DNA from: Allolobophora icterica
Lineage: Eukaryota > Annelida > Clitellata > Crassiclitellata > Lumbricidae
Direction: 5' to 3'
DNA: 64,000 nt
Assembly (NCBI GenBank): GCA_963556255.1
Contig: OY744615.1
Span: forward strand, 7,758,649-7,822,648
Part shown: positions 1-36,110 of the stretch, piece after piece
How the letters are laid out: every line of letters starts with the position of its first letter
How positions within the stretch are numbered: position 1 is the stretch's first letter
Program-made: the position numbers and the translations under genes
Notes under the pieces: generated by a model
The model's database searches: none
What the model was told of the DNA's origin: nothing
Seen by the model: only the letters and a program-made list of their open reading frames with translations

Positions 1-86
1 CACAGTTACTGGAATTAAAGAAGAACACCCCTTAAGCTATAACCCCTGGTATAAGCCACAGGTAGGCCCTACGAAGTGTTGACGAC

Positions 87-305
87 TTAAGTCTTCTTAG
101 CCTCGGCATATGAGGCGTGTGGCCAGTTGTCTCTGAAATTCCTTCCCACTAACAGTTTACAGCCAGTGTATTTTAACTGAGTAGGCCAAGGAAGCGCAAA
201 TGGAGCCCGAAATCTCAAAAGTTTTCTGCCCTGCAGCAGGGATTTTTGAACCTCCGACCACTCGATTGAGTCCAGCACGCTAACCATTAGGCCATCACGC
301 ATCCA
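87..305 (-). mobile_element. tRNA-derived SINE, family B
   Basis: On the minus strand a Pol III A-box-like start (GCCTAATGGTTAGCGTGCTGGACT) and B box (GGTTCAAAAATCCC) lead into a body with ACTGGCTGTAAACTGTTAGTGGGAAG and CATATGCCGAGGCTAAGAAG. Other copies are near 12105, 15605 and 18838. Confidence 0.75.
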
Positions 306-404
306 GACACACATGATAAACAGATGTTTCCAGGTATATATAAGCCTAAGCTTTCACTGGTAACAACCATTCTCGACCATACTCATGAGCAAGGAATTAA
401 TTGG

Positions 405-478
405 GCAAGATCCTTGAAATCTGCTGGCCTTTTGAATGGGCGCCAAACCGTTTAGGTCTCCATATTAACACTGTATGT
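405..478 (+). repeat. Dispersed repeat F fragment
   Basis: Contains GCTGGCCTTTTGAATGGGCGCCAAACCGTTTAGGTCTCC. Related stretches lie at 6195-6400 (two) and reversed at 39473-39530. Probably part of a SINE or LINE end. Confidence 0.5.
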
Positions 479-567
479 ATGCCTATGTATGTATGTATGT
501 ATGTATGTATGTATGTATGTATGTATGTATGTATGTATGTATGTATGTATGTATGTATGTATGTATG
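478..567 (+). repeat. (ATGT)n microsatellite, left part
   Basis: About 22 ATGT units, interrupted by the MITE at 568. Confidence 0.97.
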
Positions 568-852
568 CAGTGGCGGCGCTCTTGTTCGACAGGTGGGGGA
601 CACTGTAGAAATTATCCGGTCAAAAAGAGTTTTGACCTGAACTGGTCAAAAAAGGTCCAGAAAATTTTTCGCACTCACGCACGATAAAATTCATTCTGAA
701 CATTTTTTTGCGCTCACGCGCGATAAAATTTGCTGACCTTTTTGCTGTTTCTTCTAAAAAAATTTTTGGGGGAGAGACAAATGTATGGTGTGTCCCCCAC
801 TCTAAAAGGTTGGGGTCTTGTCCCCCTCGACCCCCCGGGATCGCCGCCCATG
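568..852 (+). mobile_element. hAT-type MITE, copy 1 (285 bp)
   Basis: Ends CAGTGGCGGCG...GATCGCCGCCCATG form imperfect inverted repeats. Flanked by TATGTATG on both sides, though within an ATGT repeat. No coding capacity. Three further copies are at 1211, 36635 and 37884. Confidence 0.85.
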
Positions 853-948
853 TATGTATGTATGTATGTATGTATGTATGTATGTATGTATGTATGTATG
901 TATGTATGTATGTATGTATGTATGTATGTATGTATGTATGTATGTATG
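853..948 (+). repeat. (ATGT)n microsatellite, right part
   Basis: About 24 ATGT units, in the same register as the array at 478-567. Confidence 0.97.
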
Positions 949-997
949 CGTGAGAAACTTAATATAGAGCATTTTAAGTAACTCACAAAGGCGCTGT

Positions 998-1038
998 ACC
1001 TATGACTATCTAACAGATTTCGTTAGATAGTCATAGGT
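998..1038. repeat. Perfect 17-bp inverted repeat (hairpin)
   Basis: ACCTATGACTATCTAAC, 7-base loop, then its exact complement. It follows a GGCGCTGTA repeat tail. Confidence 0.9.
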
Positions 1039-1210
1039 TTCGATTTTAATACAATGCAGTCTCATATCCATCAGTAAGTGTACCGGTAATGATTACTTGC
1101 ACTTTTTTTCATTCAGAACTAAACTTAGACCTCGCCTGTTCTCGCTTGCTCAGCCTCCGTAACTAGACTTCTGGTTTTTCTGACTTATCATCGGATTCAT
1201 ACCCTGCTTC

Positions 1211-1346
1211 CATGGGCGGCGATCCGGGGGGGGGGTCGAGGGGACAAGACCTCCCCACCTTTTAGAGTGGGGGGCACACCATACTTTTTTTGACCAGATC
1301 ATTTCTAAACTGTCCCCCCACCTGTCAAACAAGATCGCCGCCACTG
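1211..1346 (-). mobile_element. hAT-type MITE, copy 2 (136 bp)
   Basis: Internally deleted copy in inverse orientation: CATGGGCGGCGATC...GCCGCCACTG. Flanks CCTGCTTC and CCTGGTTC match at 7 of 8 positions, an 8-bp target duplication. Confidence 0.85.
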
Positions 1347-1439
1347 CCTGGTTCTCTAATGGATTACGACTTTCACTTGAATCGACCTTGTGCATTATGG
1401 AAACGGCGCTATAGAAGTCAGTAAAGACATTTATCGTAG

Positions 1440-1610
1440 AGCACCTACTACTACTCTTACTGCTACTCCTACCACAATACCGCTGTCACTACCACTACTA
1501 CTACTACCACTATCACTATTACAACCACTACTTCTATTAGGCCTACTGCTGCTACTACTAATAGAAATGCTAAAACTAATAGCACTCCTACCATAACTGC
1601 CTTGGCTATA
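1440..1610 (+). repeat. Imperfect ACT/CTA triplet repeat
   Basis: Degenerate trinucleotide run (CTACTACTAC...). The long overlapping frames here are repeat artefacts. Confidence 0.8.
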
Positions 1611-1857
1611 TATATATATATAGATCGAAATGCTTCAAAGTTCTTACTCATCGAACAGAGAATGATGAAACATCTGAGGCAGAAAAGACGTTTCGCTGAA
1701 GTCGTCATTTCTTTTCTCTCTTGTCTTCAAGCGACGGTTACAACAACTTCGGTTGAAATCTGGTCCAGTGAGACTGTACAGAAATGGAATCGGACTTTAT
1801 GAGAGCGGTGCATCTGAAGACCTAGCAGGCATGGAAGCATCACGCAGGTGGGCGGTC

Positions 1858-1982
1858 CTGCAGGCAGACAGGCAAGCAGGCAGGAAGGCAGGCAGGAAGG
1901 CAGGCAGGCAGGAAGCAGGCAGGCAGGCAGGCAGGTAGGCAGGCAGGAAGGCAGGCAGGCAGGCAGGCAGGAAGGCAGGAAG

Positions 1983-2029
<47 letters not shown>

Positions 2030-2221
2030 AGACAGACAGACAGACAGACACAAAGGTAGACAGAAAGACAGACAGACAGACAGACAGACATATAGACACA
2101 AAGGTAGACACAAAGACAGGCACGTTGGCAGGCAGGCAGGCTTACAGTTACACAGACAGGCAATTATAACAATCACAACAAAGCAGGCAGACAAGCAGTG
2201 GAACAAACAAATTGATATAAT

Positions 2222-2261
<40 letters not shown>

Positions 2262-2263
2262 CG

Positions 2264-2306
<43 letters not shown>

Positions 2307-2335
2307 CAGGCAGGCAGGCAGGCAGGCAAGACGAG
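1858..2335 (+). repeat. (CAGG)n/(CAGA)n microsatellite complex
   Basis: Two CAGG-rich arrays (about 1858-2030 and 2222-2332) separated by CAGACAGA-type repeats. They explain all the apparent Cys/Leu/Pro- or Gly/Arg/Gln-rich open frames. Confidence 0.95.
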
Positions 2336-3813
2336 GAAGGTATACAGGCAAACGAGCAGATAGCATAGATAGAAAAGTACAAGAAGGCAAACGAATAGAC
2401 ACGCAGATAGAAACAGGCATGAAGAGGCAGGGTGGAAGGCGGGGCATGGGCAGAGAAACACACAGACAGACATCGGCGATGACGCAGGCAGACAACTAAA
2501 CAGACAGGCAGGTGAAGACCAGCCTCACGCACTGAGATACACTTCCACCTCAACCAATCAATCAAAGTTCATTTCCTTTTCCTTCTGCTTCCAAACCCTG
2601 GATTTCTGGTCTGTAAATTAAAGCAGATCTCAACGCATACGATGACAGCATTATTGGCAGCGCTTCTACTAAAATTGGGTCCAAGTTCGATCCCACGACA
2701 AGCCACGGTTCAGCAATCACTACGAACATACATAATCTTAATCTCGAGATTTCGACAGCGTCAAAAGAAAGGTAACTGCGCGTTAGCTTAAGACGGGTAT
2801 TGTATTTCCACTCATTTAAATTAGCACGTCATCTTATATTAATCTTACATTAATGAAAGTAGTTCCCAGTGTATCTTATAGTACCTATCTATGGGGATGA
2901 CCTGATAAGCAGATCCTGCTTCTTCTCCTCATCAGATTTACTTTCTGCACAGGAACTTCTCTTCAATATCAGACTCAAATAATGCACTATGTACTCATAA
3001 ATAATTACTAAGACTACCTATACAATCTGTTTACTTTGTTGACACTATGTATGCTGATTTCAATTATGTAGGGCCTACTGTTATGTTCTTGTTGTTTGCT
3101 TTTTGATTTGTTGTTGATTCAATAAAACTATATTTCTTTTTAGAAGGGGAAGAGGAGGAATCAGGATAGGATTAGTGGGGGAGTTTTGAGCAAAAGACCT
3201 GCACAGAGATTGCAAGAGATAAAGAAGATAAATAATACTTCTGGGTCCTTCAGGTTAGGTTAACTACAAGTTAACTACATAATTATGGGTTTAAATAAGT
3301 TAACTACACAGGTTCAGAAAACTTAACTAGAGATGGAATTGTTTAAAACCGGTTGAAAATGTTTAAGAAAAGCAACAAAAATAACAAGTTCTGGTTTAAC
3401 AGCCAGCTGTTGAAGAAAGGTGAATTACAAGTTACAATAAATTGCAGTTACAGTGATTACAGTGTAAATAATTACAGCCAGCAGAACAAGGAATCTCACC
3501 ATTACAAAAGTCGAGCTTCAGCAAAACAAGTTCAAAATCTGAAATAAGCGACAACAAAGGGAATACCTCGTGTAACACTTGTAACGTTGTTACGACTTCT
3601 ATAGCGCCATTTCAAGTAAACTTCATGTCGCTCTGATGTGCTTCAATCATCAAACACGGATGGGATTTCTTTGGTCAGTGGCTCTACATGTCTGTGTGGG
3701 ACTGTCCATGGAGATCTTCTCTAACTATGTCAGTATAATTCCTATAAAGATCAACTTGTCATTCTTTAGAACTCAGATAGCAGATACACCAGCAAGAAGC
3801 ACTTTTCTAAGAT

Positions 3814-3816
<3 letters not shown>
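2336..3816. other. No recognisable gene
   Basis: AT-rich sequence. It holds a short GTTAACTACA repeat near 3256-3315 and a reversed GGCGCTATAGAAGT repeat tail near 3588-3602, suggesting the 3' end of a minus-strand retroelement. No supported exons. Confidence 0.5.
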
Positions 3817-3889
<73 letters not shown>

Positions 3890-3926
3890 CATCATCATCA
3901 TCATGATCATGATCATCATCATCATC
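3817..3926 (+). repeat. (CAT)n microsatellite
   Basis: About 35 CAT units with a few GAT interruptions. Confidence 0.95.
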
Positions 3927-4105
3927 AAATCTAATATAACACATCAACTTTACAGGCAGTGTACTAGGATTGAAAAGATAGATCCAAAAAGGACTGAATA
4001 GGTGCTATAGAAACACAAACACGTGGTGACGTTATACTGCATTCTTATTTTCCTATTCACTAATACAATATTTACCAGAGATGTGGCATACTGGCAAATA
4101 GACTG

Positions 4106-4365
4106 GTGGTAAAACAGTATCGCCAAAACTACTCGCAGCTGCATAGCTATCATGCGAACAGTGTTCCACCTAATCTCATACAGTCGTGCGTCTCATCCAA
4201 TCCTGGCTTCGCTGTGGTCGGTCCATATTCCTGGAATAATAGCCTATGTCATGAGACCAAGACCACTTTCTTGTCTTTACCTATTTCTGTAAGAGTCATG
4301 TTCTTGGGTCATGAGCAGCTGACATGAGTTTCTTTCCATAGAGGTGCTATATAAATCAACGATAA
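4106..4365 (+). mobile_element. LINE 3' end (decayed)
   Basis: A frame with GFAVVGPYSWNNSL resembles the conserved C-terminus of CR1/L2-type ORF2 (FsvaGPslWNsLP). It is followed by the shared tail AGAGGTGCTATATAAAT at about 4340-4356. Confidence 0.6.
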
Positions 4366-4489
4366 CAGATAAGAATTACTAAGAATTGTGAAGACCAGAT
4401 CAAGCAAAGCATGCCTAAGAAATGAGGTAAGTAGGTAAAATTTCATTTTGACCAAAAATGTGAATATATTTTCAAAGAATTCATACCAT

Positions 4490-5055
4490 CTTAAACACCT
4501 TTAGAAAACACCATCCACAAACAGAATTTTAAAAACAAATTCATACCATACACTGCTTTTAACTGTCCTGAGTCCTGATACATACATACATACCATCATT
4601 TTTAAACACAATCAAGTTTCTTACGCTAACTCATACAATTGTAATCAGCATTTTAATAACCTTCCATCAATAGAATTTCTGATACGATTTCAAACCATCA
4701 TACATAGCTTTGTAAACACCATCCATTAATAGAGTTTCTAAAACTAACTCATACCATCACAAATAAACAGTTTTTATAAAAACCATCCAACAATAACATT
4801 TCTAAAGCTAACTCTCATCGCTGTAAACAGGTTTTCTACACACCATTCATCCATACTTTTCTAAAACTAACTCATAACATCAGAAAAGCTTTCTTTAAAT
4901 CCTGGCTTCCTGGCTTCCATCAGTTGTAAACACCATCCAACAATTAAATCTACAAAGCCAACTCATACCATTGTATATAAGGCTTGTAAACAACATCCAT
5001 CAATATAATTTCTAAAAAAACTCATATCATCACAAGCAGCTTATGAAAACACAAT
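4490..5055. repeat. Decayed minisatellite, about 60-64-bp period
   Basis: The phrase ACACCATCCAnCAATAnnATTTCTAAAnCTAACTCATACCATC recurs near 4507, 4658, 4717, 4781, 4841, 4931 and 4991. Confidence 0.75.
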
Positions 5056-5394
5056 TATAATTATAACAAACACAAAACAATTAAATTTAACAGCTGTCAG
5101 TAAAAAACAGAGAAAAATGAAATTGTTGCTGAAACATCATTTTCAATGCGCATCATAAAGCATCACGTAGTCACGTAGCCAAATGGAATGTTTCTCAACA
5201 CTCACAGCAAAATAAATCACACTGCAAGACGATCAAAATGAAAGATTCTGGCAAGATGAACAAAATTACAACTTAATCACCAAATCCGTTGCATTTCAAT
5301 GTTGCCACATAAACAACGTGCGCATTCATTCCGTAATACTTAACCACATACATTTACAATCAAAACTTCATTCTGCACCATCTAATTTATGTGT

Positions 5395-5590
5395 TCAGGT
5401 TCAGTCAATCAAACAATCAATAATCTGGGAAAATTAACCAATCAATGAATGAAATCATCTAAATCAAAGTAATCAAGCATTAAATCAATCAATCAATTAC
5501 CAATGAATAAATCAATCAACCAACCACCCAGCCAAGCATTCATTCATTCATTCACTCAGTCAATCACTAAATCAATCAACTCAGTTAGGA
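5395..5590. repeat. Degenerate AATC repeat
   Basis: CAATCAATCAA-type tetranucleotide run with many substitutions. Similar degenerate runs lie at 8290-8510 (GAAT/TGAA) and 10675-10885. Confidence 0.8.
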
Positions 5591-5744
5591 ACTGGTTGAA
5601 TTGGCAGACAGATCCAATCAATGGAAAGAGAAGATGTGCCAACAAACGACATAAGACAAATACACATCTCGGCTGAAACTACATTTCGAAATCAAATTAA
5701 TTTCCAAAAGAGAAAACAGTTGTAATGGACAAAACAAATACACT

Positions 5745-5910
5745 AATATATTATTATTATTATTATTAATTTATTAAACACTACTATCTAATGTCCAATC
5801 AATGGTGCTGAGCAACTTTGAATGAAGGACTTAATCAAGGTCCCTATACAGTAACCGTCTCATGGGAGGAGGATCGAATTCATACTCTCTGCATATAGTT
5901 GCAGAGATGC
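5745..5910 (-). mobile_element. tRNA-derived SINE, family A
   Basis: Minus-strand copy. TTATTATT tail lies at the left, then the reversed body (CATTGATTGGACATTAG, CTTGATTAAGTCCTTCATTC, TGAGACGGTTACTG) and a weak B box (GAATTCGATCC). Confidence 0.65.
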
Positions 5911-6194
5911 TCAGAGACTTGTAAGTTAAGCTAGAAAAATATATACAGGTCAACTCAAATTACCAAAATAGATAACACAGATAACATAAGATAACTTGCA
6001 TTCTGCAACAAAAACACGGACACATACGAAACGTTGTTTATATATAACGGTTAAAGCATAACCGTTATGCTTGCATAGTTCAGCACTGTTAATAAAGTTT
6101 TCATCTTACTACTGTCACCTGCTCATCATTCACAAATGTAAATGTTCAAGTTTTCCTGTAGTGACCATATAGCTCCAAGCCTGCTCATCTCTAA

Positions 6195-6400
6195 ATTAAT
6201 TGATTGGGTGAAATCCACTGCCCGCATGGATGAGTGACAAACCATTTAAGGTCCCCATGTATGGACCATTTTAGAAGGACTATGTGGCTTTGACTCTGTT
6301 CATTTCCTAATGAATAGATCAGGTGAGATCCATTACCACCGCTGCCCGTTTGAATGGGTGCCGCGTCATTAAAGGTCCCAGTGTACGGATCATGAAATAG
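6195..6400 (+). repeat. Dispersed repeat F, two tandem copies
   Basis: Two related units of about 115 bp share CACTGCCCGnnTGnATGnGTGnC, then ATTnAAGGTCCC. A similar unit occurs near 405. Confidence 0.55.
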
Positions 6401-6959
6401 CTCACGTAGATCGCTTTGGTGACACTCTGGAGTTGACCCGACTGTGGCTTGATTTGATGCACCATCAGTTGATGCCTTGTGTAGCAGACACTGCCATTAT
6501 AGAGTTACTAATTTCTTATTTCTTATTATAAACATGAAATAAGTAACGGGTCCAATTTAACCAAATTTTTTCTCCAGTTCCTTTGGTATTGCATCATAGT
6601 TTATGTAACTGATTTCAAAATGATTTTTGTGAAATAAAAGTTTGTCGTTTTAGATAATAACAAAATACTCCTAAAAATACACAGATATGCTCTCGTGAGG
6701 TCTAATAAGGCGCTATGTAAATATCCACATATACATTTATTTATATATTTAATAAAAAATATCTACATAAATATATAAATGTTTTGAAATCTGACACCAA
6801 AAGTTGAAAATATTGCTACACAGTAATCGATGACACTTTAAGAAACAGACAGTGTTTAGATATTACATGAATTGACACATCCCAGTTACGTATAAACAAC
6901 AACAAAACTTCTACCACACAAGTAACCTGGCCTAGGTAATCGAAAGGTAGTGTGCTATG

Positions 6960-7500
6960 TCAGCTCTGGATGAGAATTGTTGGAATGGACCTTGGACAGC
7001 AGCGGAAAATATATCGAGCACTCAACTTTGTCGAAGGACTCTTGATGTCTATCGTTGTAATCATAATTGCAAACTCCAGATTTCTAAAGCACTACTCTAA
7101 CGCTAAGTGCAGGGCACCACCTTATTCATGAGCACTGTGTAGTGTCAAAGGGCTGCTCCAACAGAAGATCAAAGTCCGGTTGCCAGAGACACGAGACAAA
7201 AGACAGAGGAGTTCTTTAATCCATCAGCTCTGGATGGGAATGTTTTGGATGGGCTTTGCCATATGCATGGAACAACATTACACAGAGTACACAACCAGGT
7301 CTAAGGGACTATGAATATGTCAACAGTAAACTTTTGATGGGAATACCTGCTAGTGGGACTTTGCATGGGTGTGTTTGACAATCACAGAAAATCTACTGGG
7401 TACACAACCTGGTCCATAGACTCTGAAACAGAATCAGCTGCAGCTTTGGATGGGAATCCTTTGGCTGGGCTGCGTCTGTGGAGCCACCAGCAGCGAGTCT
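6960..7500. repeat. Decayed minisatellite (~108-bp period) split by a family E repeat
   Basis: Units starting CAGCTCTGGATGGGAATnnTTTGG recur near 6961, 7222, 7328 and 7438, each followed by CACAACCTGGTC-like text. A family E repeat (7060-7190) lies between the first two. Confidence 0.65.
7060..7190 (-). mobile_element. Family E short retroelement
   Basis: Read on the minus strand it ends with GTGCTTTAGAAATCTGG...ATTACAAC, the shared LINE/SINE tail. Relatives at 13050-13185, 18715-18835 and 48885-49012. Confidence 0.55.
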
Positions 7501-7926
7501 TCTAGTTACTGATGAACCCCTTTGTTCTTAAAGACTTCAACATCATTTAGGGTACTTTTTTGTGAGGTACTTAAAAGGTGCTACATCAAGCGTCGCTATA
7601 AGTAACTAAGTACTTAACTACCCTCATTGAAGTATGCTAAGCATTGTTTCCTTTTGATCATAAGTGTGCAAAATTGTTCAGCAAATTCTACCATCGCAAT
7701 AAAATCAAGAAAGTGCAGAAATAGAACGCTTTGCAACATTCGGCACAACAAAATAACGGCAGCTAATTAGAAGCAAATCAAGTGCAAAAATATGTGCAGA
7801 TTAATTAACTAAATTAATTATAAACAAATTAAAAAACTTCATTTCCGGAAGACTGTAATGAAAATAAACTCGACGACTGTGAAAAACTAAGGTATGGAAC
7901 GATATTCCAGACTGTTCGCTTCGCAC

Positions 7927-30940
<23,014 letters not shown>

Positions 30941-31940
30941 CTTTATCCCAATGCCTACACCAGCATACAAGACTTTATCATAAACTTCTAGTTTCGCTTC
31001 TTTGCCGGTTTTAGTTTTTAAAATCGAGTGATCTATCACTATGATAAAACTATTTAACGCCTACTGCGTGAAATAGTAATTTACTAACTAAATCCTTATG
31101 TTTATAGACTCTATAATGTGAAACTAAACCAAACGTAAACACACTGTGTTTGACGCGTTTCAAAACTAAGGGTCTCTGTCATTATCATCATCATCATCAT
31201 TATCATCACCAATAAGCGCCCGTAAGATGTCCGATGCCTACCTTGACCAGACCTGAAAAAAACAAGCTTTTTCAAAATGAAAGGCTGGTCTTTTGTTTTT
31301 TTGTGTTTTTGGCGGGTTTGTAGTTTTTGTTGAGTTGTTTTTTTTGTTGGAAGATTTTCGGATTTCGGATCATAAAAAAACTGCACAAACAAGCAAGAGC
31401 TCCAACTCAGTTTTATAACCCTATAGTTGCGATTTCCGAAATTAAAAATTGCGATGCGTTTTGAGAAAAGGGACCACAAGTCTCAAATGGAGTTAGGCAT
31501 TGATTCATAATCCTGGGTAATGTCTGATTAAAATGCAGAAAAATGAACTTGATATCTTTATCCAAACTATTTTAAAAACTTATTGAGAACAGAACATGCG
31601 CAAATGACAGTTTTCGGATATTTCAGTTTAAACTAGGCCTATCACTGAAGAAAATGCGAAATTTTCACAGCTTATAATGCCGTATAATCACCGTATTATG
31701 TGTTTTATATATGCATCTTATTCTTGTGTAGGCCTACAAATAGTTCTAGACCCTACATTTAAAAAATTATTATCTGCTTAAAACTATTATCAAAAATTAG
31801 GAAGGATGACAAGATACTTATAGACTTTTATAGTCCCTTTAATTAAAGCCTCTCACAAAAGTCATCATTTGAAGAATAAAACTTGAGATTTTGAAAATTT
31901 TCTTTTATCAATGTTTACCAGCTATATCCAGTCTTGTTGT
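30941..31940. other. Upstream region of amph
   Basis: Presumably holds the 5' UTR and promoter. I see no TATA box or CpG-rich core that can be defended. A short CAT run is at 31180-31205. Confidence 0.4.
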
Positions 31941-31944
31941 ACTC

Positions 31945-32008
31945 GAGACCAAGGTCTTGGTCTTGGTCTTGAGGTTCAAGGTCTTGGTCTTGAGGTTTAA
32001 GGTCTTGA
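31945..32008 (+). repeat. Short GGTCTT tandem repeat
   Basis: AAGGTCTTGGTCTTGGTCTTGAGGTT units of about 6 and 26 bp. Confidence 0.8.
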
Positions 32009-32214
32009 CAAGAAGACTGCATGGGTATAATAGAATCCCTCATTATGAGTAAGTACAATCAATCAATCAATCTGTTATTTGGTATCCAAACTGAACAGGT
32101 TACAAACAAATCAAGCAAAAAACAGGCAAATAAATTTGTTTAGTTTGGGTGCACAGGTGACACAGCAAGGGCCGTGGACCCCACTTAAACATTCGAACAT
32201 TCATTCATTCATTT

Positions 32215-32625
32215 GAGCATTTATATAGAGCCCCTTCAAGGGGGCTACTCAGAGGCGCTCGCGACTCCAGCACGAACGAACAAAGCAGTTTTTAAGGCAG
32301 TATAGAAATACTCAGATTGGATTTTAGGAAGGAGACGCAGCGTCAGAGGTAAGGCATTCCATACCGCTGGGCCAACCACCAGAAAGGCTCGATGTTGCAT
32401 AGTTGCAGTACGAGCAAATGGGACCGCGAGTTCCCCCTCTCTGCAGAACGAAGTAGTCGGCCGCGGGTTTCGCTGACAGGTTGGCAGAGGGACCTAAGAT
32501 AGGTCGGAGCAAGACCCAACTGGCAGCGCCAGACCAAGGAGGCGATCCGATACTGGAAGCGCAGAGCAACAGGTAAACAGTGCCACCTGGGTAGAATTAG
32601 GCCTACAAAACGTATAATCGACAAT
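32215..32625 (-). mobile_element. LINE 3' end
   Basis: Minus frames contain LGLAPTYLRSLCQPV and RLLRSAERGN, like the C-terminal part of CR1/L2 ORF2. The tail ATTTATATAGAGCCCC is at 32219-32234. Confidence 0.7.
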
Positions 32626-32907
32626 CTTTTATCATATATATCTGGTAGATCGTAAAAAGAAACTATTTTTATCTTAACTAAGGACTCGCCAATATAGGGC
32701 CTACACTCGGAGCTATGGAGTGCATAGGGGAGACTGGGGTTGCTTGTTACAATTTTGTCTTTTTATGTTCTATAGCGATGGATATGCTGTCAATAAATAC
32801 CAAATTTTGGACATATATAAACCAGTATGTCATGAATGAATGTGCACTATTGGTGGTAGTGAATATCTGAAAGTTTTAGGAAATTATGGTTTTACGGGGC
32901 CCCTCAA

Positions 32908-32947
32908 CTGTAACAAGCAACCCCGATATCGGGGTTGCTTGTTACAG
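32908..32947. repeat. Perfect 40-bp palindrome
   Basis: CTGTAACAAGCAACCCCGAT followed without spacer by its exact complement. It is a head-to-head pair of the subterminal word found in this element's ends. Confidence 0.97.
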
Positions 32948-33187
32948 ACACTGGGGTTGAAATGTTACAATACAAAAATATTTGACACACTTCATAGCAA
33001 GCCACTTAAGTGATCTTAATCACAAAATGTATATAAAACATGATGCCCTATTGTTTTCAATAATGTCATACAATGATATGACATTACTAATTTAATGATG
33101 GAAATAAAACCAAATTATAATTTCTTAATGAAACTAAATGGTGTCCGCATCTGAACATTGCGGTGTCATAGAATTTTAGGCCTACTG

Positions 33188-33433
33188 TCAGTCATCTTCA
33201 CAATGATGACAGACATAATAGTCTGAGCCATCTGTGCAATCAGAATGAGACCACTCCTTGCACTCTAAACATTGCACCCATGCGTCGTCAAATGTTTCTC
33301 CACAGACGAGGCATGCAGTGAGTCTCTTGTTTTTCTTAGTGCCTTTATCATTAACCTTTTTTGACCCAACGTTCCCAAAGTGGAACACCTTATTAAAACT
33401 TCTGAGGGGATGGTGAAACAGACTATAAGTCAT
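33188..33433 (-). pseudogene. C-terminal zinc finger of a pogo-like transposase
   Basis: 81 codons ending in a PHD-like pattern: CLVCGETF, WVQCLECKEWSHSDC, YVCHHC. Such fingers occur at the C-terminus of some pogo-family transposases. The catalytic domain is not recognisable in this copy. Confidence 0.65.
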
Positions 33434-33728
33434 CTCATAAATATTCCATTGGCTTGATCGACGATGGAGGAGTGTTTATTTACTTTGATTTCGAGTCTGG
33501 TTTGATAAATTATAATAATAATTGAGGTGCAAATTGGACAAAAATTGACATTTTTGCTTCTAAATATTGAAAATTACTGTATGTTACAAGCACGTGACAA
33601 TTAATTGTTTTTAATGTAAATTTTGAATGAACTGTGTTTATTGTGCCTGTGTATGGTCAAATATTTCAGTGCGGGTGCTTCATGCATGAGCAACGCAGCT
33701 GATTTCATATGTGTTCCACTTTGGGAAC

Positions 33729-35066
<1,338 letters not shown>

Positions 35067-35849
35067 GTTCCACTTTGGGAACATATGCAAAATTCTGACA
35101 TGAACTGAAAATAAATTATTTTTTTTAATGATTGCCTTTATTTAGGTTGTAAACTGCATCATAACTAAATTTAGAAGTGATTGCATAACAATTTCAGTAT
35201 CTGGGATGATAAAGGTTAACAGCAGAAACGAGCTTTACCTTCTTCTGTTTAGGTAGACCTAATGCAGCTTTAGGCCTCATTAGGCCCTACTGCTTCTTAA
35301 ATGAAAAAAACGTAACATAATTTTACTGGTTGATAAATATATAGGCCTATATATATCTTCGTTTATTTGAAATTCCACGACGACAGACCACGTCAATGGT
35401 TAGGCCTACAACGAATAACAAAGGATAAGGAAAAATGAGCCTACATGTATTTAGATAATGTTATTTGGACATGTGAAATTGTAATGCCCTGATAATGCAG
35501 GCATGTTATCCTAGAATGTATAAAATTCAATAGGTCGGAAGAAGCTGTGATATTAGTACCGCTAGAAAACAAACTGCAGTCTGCAAGCTTACCAAAAGTT
35601 ACTCGAAGGTGTCGTAAAACCTTTTTTTTTATCTAGAATAAAATTTTCACCGAACGACTCGATATTTCGCTGAAAGGTCAAGGCCGAATGGGCGTATGTG
35701 CAGAATAATCGTTTAGTAAACAGTTGCGATTATTCCAGAGTAATCGCTACTGTAACAAACAGCCCCTGTAACAAGCAACCCCAGTCTCCCCTATTTTACG
35801 GAATTTAGACTAGGGCCTAGGGCCTACTGGCACAAAACTTTGGAACTCG

Positions 35850-36110
35850 TCCCTGAAAAACTGTTATGACTTTTTCTGGGAATTCATCACCCCGAAAAAG
35901 TTGATGACCTTGTTTTAGGAAGTCATCTCCTGAAAAAGTCATCTCCCGAAAACAGTTGATGACCTTTTTTACGAATTCACCTCCATAAAAAGTTTATGAC
36001 TTTTTTTTAGGAAGTCATCTCCCCAAAAAGTCACCTCCCGAAATCAGTTGATGACCTTTTCTTAGGAATTCATCTCCCGAAAAAGTTCATGACCCTTTTG
36101 GGAATTTACT
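35850..36110. repeat. Irregular tandem repeat (GATGACCTTTTTTAGGAATTCATC)
   Basis: About six units of CATCTCCCGAAAAAGTTGATGACCTTTTnnAGGAAnTCATC at 40-60-bp spacing. A similar unit lies in the MITE at 36770-36810. Confidence 0.8.

Noticed and set aside
1727..2565. Long Cys/Leu/Pro-rich and Gly/Arg/Gln-rich open frames
   Set aside because: All are translations of CAGG/CAGA microsatellites on both strands; no start context, splice sites or non-repeat residues support a gene.
4490..5055. CRISPR-like array
   Set aside because: Repeats are degenerate, contiguous and without unique spacers, in a eukaryotic genome; it is a decayed minisatellite.
31111..31479. 122-aa minus-strand frame upstream of amph as its first exon
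   Set aside because: Low-complexity Lys/Thr/Met sequence with no donor in phase with exon 2; exon 1 at 30860-30940 fits better.
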